Assembly: GCA_030407085.1 (NCBI GenBank)
Contig: CM059583.1
Location: 207,574,001-207,638,000 of the forward strand
Reading direction: 5' to 3'
Length of the DNA: 64,000 nucleotides
Source: Trichopria drosophilae
Taxonomy: Eukaryota > Arthropoda > Insecta > Hymenoptera > Diapriidae
Shown: in pieces, positions 59,510 to 64,000 of the stretch
Layout: the number at the start of each line of letters is the position of its first letter
Numbering within the stretch: position 1 is the first letter of the stretch
Notes under the pieces: model-generated
What the model was told of the DNA's origin: nothing
The model's database searches: none
What the model saw: the letters and a program-made list of their open reading frames with translations, nothing else
Translations under genes and position numbers: made by a program

Positions 59510-60585
59510 TATTTCATTTCCCAATTTTTAGCGAGTAAAATATATCATCGTATTGTACAATGTTAATCGTGCATGACATAAAAACGTATTTTTAGGTTTT
59601 CAAATTTTAATGAAATTGCTATTAGTTTTTGACGGTAATACATTTTCTAGCAGTGGCTGGGTATACTGTACACGATGAAAAAAAATTTCATGTACTGTAT
59701 TCTGGAAAATTTGAACAAATCGCGATTTTTTCACAATTTTTTTCTAAAAAATGGTCGATTCCAACCAGTATAATGGGTTATTTCTGCAATAAACGGCTAA
59801 AAACGTGTTACGAAGTCTCGTATTTGGAAAATATAGGGGTAGTTTGTTTTCAAAATATTTTTCCTGCAATACGAGCCTTTCAAAATCGATAACATCGGTA
59901 ATTGACATATTCTACTCATATTATCCGAATGGTTTAGTTTATTTTAATTTTTTGACGATTGATAATTTGTTAAATTATATATTCAAGACCGAGAATGCTG
60001 ATTATCAATATTCGGCAATATTAAAATATTCAAAATGTCAGAAACAATATGGCGGAATTTTGTACAGTTTTACTGTTTTCGAATGAAAATGATTATCCAG
60101 AGGTTTTTGGTCTAATTTCGAATCTAATGTCAGAAATGAAAAGCAGAAAATAATGGACAACGTGTCGTGAAATTTCGTGTTGCATATTCAAATTTAGACA
60201 AAATGACCAGAGAATGGAACTTTCATAAAAAGTGCTTTAATTTCCATTTTTCGAATTTCGTATTTGGTTAGTATTGTTTGCTTTAGGTATATCTACTTCA
60301 TGGATTGTTTGCATTTGAATCATCTTTTGCCATTGTATACAATGATCGCATCATTGTATCCACTATTTGGACTATTCCATCTTCAAAATCATGTCGTCAT
60401 CTTGGATACAAAAAACTACTAAGTGGACATTTTCAACTTAAAGTATAGTTAAGACATATAAAATTCCGTAAAACTGAGTCCACCGTTTTTAATTCTTTTA
60501 TCGCAGAATATTCATAACACTGGCAGACAAAATCTTACTTTTTTGCCTTTACAATCGCAGAAAAGTTAAGAAAAGGGAAGTTAAA
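59510..60585 (+). repeat. Right arm of the large inverted repeat (blocks D and C)
   Basis: The inverse of 54400-55440 with moderate divergence. Conserved pieces include GGTTATTTCTGCAATAAA (near 59777), TTTTCAAAATATTTTTCCTG (near 59848), TCAAAATCGATAACATCGGT (near 59879) and AAATGTCAGAAACAATATGG (near 60033). The two open frames here (59629-59892, 59805-60086) are the shifted halves of the 160-codon frame of the other arm. Confidence 0.75.
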
Positions 60586-60649
60586 TGTGTCAAAATGTGG
60601 AGTTCGATTTATTTTATAGCAAAACATTTAATCTCACTTATAAGCTCAT

Positions 60650-61930
60650 CAACAAAATTAGGAATTATTGGATTTTGTTTATTAAAAGTTTTGGCGGAAG
60701 GTTCTCCACGATGAAGATCTAAAGGAAGCCTACATTCATGCCGAAAATTTAATAACGCTGAAGAATATTCTATAGTAGCATGTTTAGAAGATCAATATGC
60801 TAAAAGTAACAAAACAAAGAATCTATTCCCAATCTTTTTAATGCGATGAAACAATAATTAAGTATAAGATTGATAAATAATTAAGAAGTATCCTATTCCA
60901 TCATTCGACTAAACCAGTGGATTTTGCATGAAACGGATTTCTACGTGTTTTTGTAATAATACTTTATAGCTGCATAGCAAAATTTTTTATTCAAATTCTG
61001 TGCCTTGATCGAAATAAAACTCTGTGGAATACCGTAACGAGAAATAATTTCAGAAGCTAAGGTTTCTGATATAGCTGAAGTTTGTGATCCACAACTGGAC
61101 TAGCTTCTGGCCACCATATGAAATAATAACTTACACTCCCTGGTAGAAAATTGAGCTATTTGCTATGGCCAGTTTTTCTGGGCTCCATTAGTTATAGCAT
61201 AAAGTCCAGAAACAAAATGACCAGAAACTGGTCGCATTTTCTAGGGCTACTATAAATTTATTTCCTGACTAAGATTTCAGAATTAGTCTTAAAATATCAA
61301 TAGCTAATCATTCAAATGAAATATTTACATTGAATTGTCGTAATTCGAGAACATTAGTTTTATTGAAACCATTTTTGGAAACACAGATTTTGCATTTTTT
61401 TGACCATCAGCATCCACTATACAATGTGCCCAATAAAATTTTTTTCTAATATATGAAAGTGATTTGTTAATGAAAATTGTCCTTCTATAGGTAAATTGTG
61501 AGTTTCTTCGAGAATTTTTTTTAATCATAATTTGTGGGACAATAATTTAGAATTTTGTTTTATTAAAATTTCCATCGTTTATATAGAACATCAACAATAA
61601 AGAATAGAGGGTTGCAAAATAAATGGTTTTAAAAGATACATCAAGTTATGTGATGAGAGATTTCAAATTTGAAATAATATTTTTCGTTTCAAATTGAATA
61701 ATAAATTGGATAACTAAATCACTCTGTTGAAAATTTGTCTACTTATCATTATCATCCTTGATAATTCTGACAAACGAACTTGTTGATGAAGTTTTGTACA
61801 TTTTTTGCAATCTCAAGGTAGTTTACGAGAAAGCCAACAACATTACCATGATTTATTCCAGGACGATGTTCTACGCCAAAATCGAAATTAAAAAGGATTT
61901 CTATCCAATGAGCAATCAATCTATTTCAGA
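60650..61930 (-). pseudogene. Ty3/gypsy pol remnant (RNase H to integrase)
   Basis: The minus strand, read from 61930 down, gives gypsy-type pol pieces in the right order. The RNase H tail reads NRLIAHWIEILFNFDFGVEH then RPG (about 61856-61925). A linker is followed by the integrase zinc-binding region (about 61430-61550, ILEETHNLPIEG and, in another frame, RKKFYWAH). The catalytic core has WPEASP (61101-61116), SEIISRYGIPQSFIS, then after a frameshift DQGTEFE (about 60990-61010, second catalytic Asp), then FHAKSTGLVE (about 60900-60930, catalytic Glu). The piece after the core (about 60675-60785) includes RLPLDLHRGEPS. Many stops and shifts make it non-functional. No gag, protease, RT or LTR was found within the window. 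A small MITE seems to interrupt it at 61130-61255. Confidence 0.8.
61130..61255. mobile_element. Probable short MITE inside the gypsy remnant
   Basis: The end CCCTGGTAGAAAAT is an imperfect partner of ATTTTCTAGGGC. Inside, GGCCAGTTTTTCTGGGC and GACCAGAAACTGGTC are related palindromic words. It lies between the zinc-binding and core domains, where pol sequence cannot be read. Confidence 0.4.
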
Positions 61931-61979
61931 ACATAGTCTATTTTTTATAGGAAAGTGTAGAAACAATTTTATTTGATTT

Positions 61980-62699
61980 ATTTTAGTAATTCTCATTTAA
62001 TAATTCTATTTTAAAAGAGTGCCTTAAAGTAAAAATTATTTTGGCGCCGGTACCGGAATAAGCGAAAATTCAATTTTTTTAATTTACAATGTCAAATTTT
62101 AAAATATACCTTCGGACATATATTTAAAAACAGGCTTAAGGAAAATGAACAATACCTCATAAATGTTTATTGACATTAGTATTGATGTGCCGTTAACCCT
62201 TAACACCCAAAAGTGCTGAAATTCTACTTTAACTTCATAAATGTATAAATTGTCCAAATTATTTATAGATTTTTTTTCAAACTAACGTATGCCCCATAAA
62301 ATCTTGCATTTAGACGATTTTCGGGTCGCTCTTTTCTATTTTCAAGTTTAGAATGTTTAAAAGTAAATCTTTTCAATAGACATTTTTAATATTTTTTTTT
62401 TTAAATATCATGTTTTTACGTCATTTTTTTCTGAATGAATCCAAATGTTAAAAAACTCCGCTTCCACCGACATCGAAAGAATGTAATCCATGGACCCGAC
62501 AGTCATACTAAAGAGTTGTGGAGGAACACATTTTTTTTACAGCCTGGCAAAAATACTCTCAAATTAAAATATAAATAATAAATGTAGTGAGACTAACATT
62601 GGGCTGATGACAAACCTGTTTTATATGGAGTAAAACTGCTAGGTTTCAAGTTCGCACAAACCTAGCTGGAGCCCAAACTATTTTTACCATTTTCATTTA
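61980..62699. other. AT-rich, nothing recognised
   Basis: A GGCGCCGGTACCGG patch near 62043 stands out in composition. No gene or element can be supported. Confidence 0.45.
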
Positions 62700-62703
62700 T
62701 TAA

Positions 62704-62920
62704 CCCCTTAACTGCGGCTCATGACGAAGATTTTGTAAACATAAATTAGGCTGACTAATTCGATTATTGGTGCAAATTTAATATAAGATCATTTACAGAC
62801 GGTCTAAGATATACTATATAAGACGCAGTTGTTCATTTTCGAAATCATTGTTTTAAATAGAAGATTTGAAATATGTAAAACTGTCGTTTTTACGATGTTG
62901 GCATAAGAGGATAATATCCA
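62704..62920. mobile_element. TTAA-type element, copy 3 (left half only)
   Basis: TTAA (62700-62703) is followed by CCCCTTAACTGCGG, then CATGACGAAGATTTTGTAAA, CATAAATTAG and GGTCTAAGATATAC, in the order of 57277-57560. The palindrome is decayed, and the roughly 48-base segment 57290-57337 of copy 2 is absent. No right end was found, so this is a truncated copy. Confidence 0.65.
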
Positions 62921-63680
62921 ACCCTCGAACTGAGGAATAGTGGCCCCTGAATTACACGGATATCCGTATTATTTATGTGACTTATTACTTCTAAGTTTAA
63001 CCGTTGGGTTGACAATTGCTCTATATTTACTTTGATTTCTCCGAATCCTTATTCACAAATAAGGTAAGAGTAGAAGTGCTTTAAAATGAACCGAAGATAT
63101 TGCTTAATTTTCAATTTTTTGCAGCAGCCAGCGATACTTTACTTACCTATTTATAATTTCGCTATACGCAGTACTAAGTTTCAATACGCAATTTTAGTTG
63201 GCTACGTTAGGTGGTAAAAATAGTCTATGGATGTAATGTACATGAAAACAAGTACAAAAAACAATATTTTTTGATATTTTTTCTATTTTATATATATTTT
63301 TTTCAATATACGCTTGCTGCAGAATGCTCTATATATAAGAAAAGTTCATTATACCATGTAAAACATATTTTACAAATAGAAATAGTAATATGTGTTACAA
63401 CTGGCATGTTACATTTTACTCCGTATAGATTACTTAGAGTTTGTATTTAATGCATGTATTTACTTTATATGTGGTTTAAGTCATCTCCCTGATGGAAAAT
63501 CAATATACTAGATATGAAGCCGTAGTGACAAAAATAGTTGCAATCGTTAAAAATAATAGCTTATGTAAACATTTATACGTAATCGCTAACCAACCAATAT
63601 CAACAACGGAAAATGGTTAATTCGTTTGTGAATCATAGTAATGATAACTGAAGCAATGCTCATATTATCATTATATAGGC
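62921..63680. other. AT-rich, nothing recognised
   Basis: No supported feature. The 79-aa open frame at 63211-63450 is AT-driven and shows no motif. Confidence 0.45.
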
Positions 63681-63681
63681 T

Positions 63682-63822
63682 GTCTAAATTTCTTGCAGTG
63701 AATATGGTTTATGGAGTGAAAATTGAAGAACTCTATTGAATTCTCACTCTTTTGTGGAGAATCTTCACTCCATGTAGAGTTAGCTTTCACTGCAGAACGA
63801 ATTCTCACTCTAAGGAATTTGA
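63682..63822. mobile_element. Palindromic 'GAGTGAAA' MITE, copy 4
   Basis: Left GTCTAAATTTCTTGCAGTGA, right TTCTCACTCTAAGGAATTTG, with GGAGTGAAAATTG, TTCTCACTCTTTTGTGGAGA and TTCACTCCATG between. Same family as 27744-27931. Confidence 0.65.
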
Positions 63823-64000
63823 TTAATTTTATCCTTCATTTTAACTATAATAAATAATAGATTTTAACACTTTTAATTAAAAAGTTTCTTATAATGGCTC
63901 ATTTTTATCCATAACTTACTTAAATACTCTGACAATATAATTAAATACTATATTCGATTTCTGTTGGTTTTTTAATAATTTTAAAACAAAAATTTATAAT

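Overview
The window looks like intergenic or intronic DNA from an insect or other arthropod genome. It is strongly AT-rich, has no operon-like gene packing, carries eukaryotic retrotransposon remnants, and is crowded with short inverted-repeat elements. I found no intact protein-coding gene with confidence. The order cannot be fixed from sequence alone; two consecutive TTAGG units and the style of repeats would fit Hymenoptera, but that is only a guess.

Layout. 0-4 kb: a GC-rich hairpin with a poly-C run, a TA-flanked MITE (1403-1677), a palindromic 'GAGTGAAA' MITE and a fold-back repeat. 4.5 kb: tail of a non-LTR retrotransposon. 7.3-8.25 kb: a TTAA-type (piggyBac-like) non-autonomous element. 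12.5-13.3 kb: an almost perfect inverted repeat with 301/306-base arms, flanked by a 14-base direct repeat. 14.6-15.4 kb: broken reverse transcriptase of a non-LTR element. 18-26 kb: nested repeats, including a tRNA-derived SINE inside an older repeat, a fold-back inserted in a repeat block, a GC-rich island at 22.1-22.7 kb, and a DIRS-like reverse transcriptase remnant at 26.1-26.6 kb. 27-52 kb: mostly featureless AT-rich DNA with scattered MITEs and a mirror-image minisatellite at 46.8-47.16 kb. 52.9-60.6 kb: a dense cluster in which the same repeat blocks recur in direct and inverted orientation, interrupted by a 778-bp TA-flanked palindrome and a 1169-bp TTAA element whose empty site survives nearby; a second GC-rich island (58.6-59.4 kb) sits inside it. 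60.6-62 kb: degenerate Ty3/gypsy pol on the minus strand. 62.7 kb: half of a third TTAA element.

Most notable signals: (1) two TTAA elements carry, at the identical offset of 14 bases from their ends, a perfect 20-bp palindrome with the same outer bases but different inner arms, so the palindrome has been kept while its sequence changed; (2) the 12.5-kb inverted repeat and an unrelated repeat at 43.6 kb share a hairpin with a hammerhead-ribozyme-like core (CTGAAGA...GAAACG), which together with the inverted arms and 14-base flanking repeat suggests a Penelope-like origin; (3) paralogous empty sites prove the boundaries of two insertions; (4) many repeats spread the motif AAAATGGCGGATCC, whose core matches the YY1/Pho binding sequence. 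All positions come from reading the sequence by eye, so long inverted-repeat edges may be off by a few bases and identities were not calculated.
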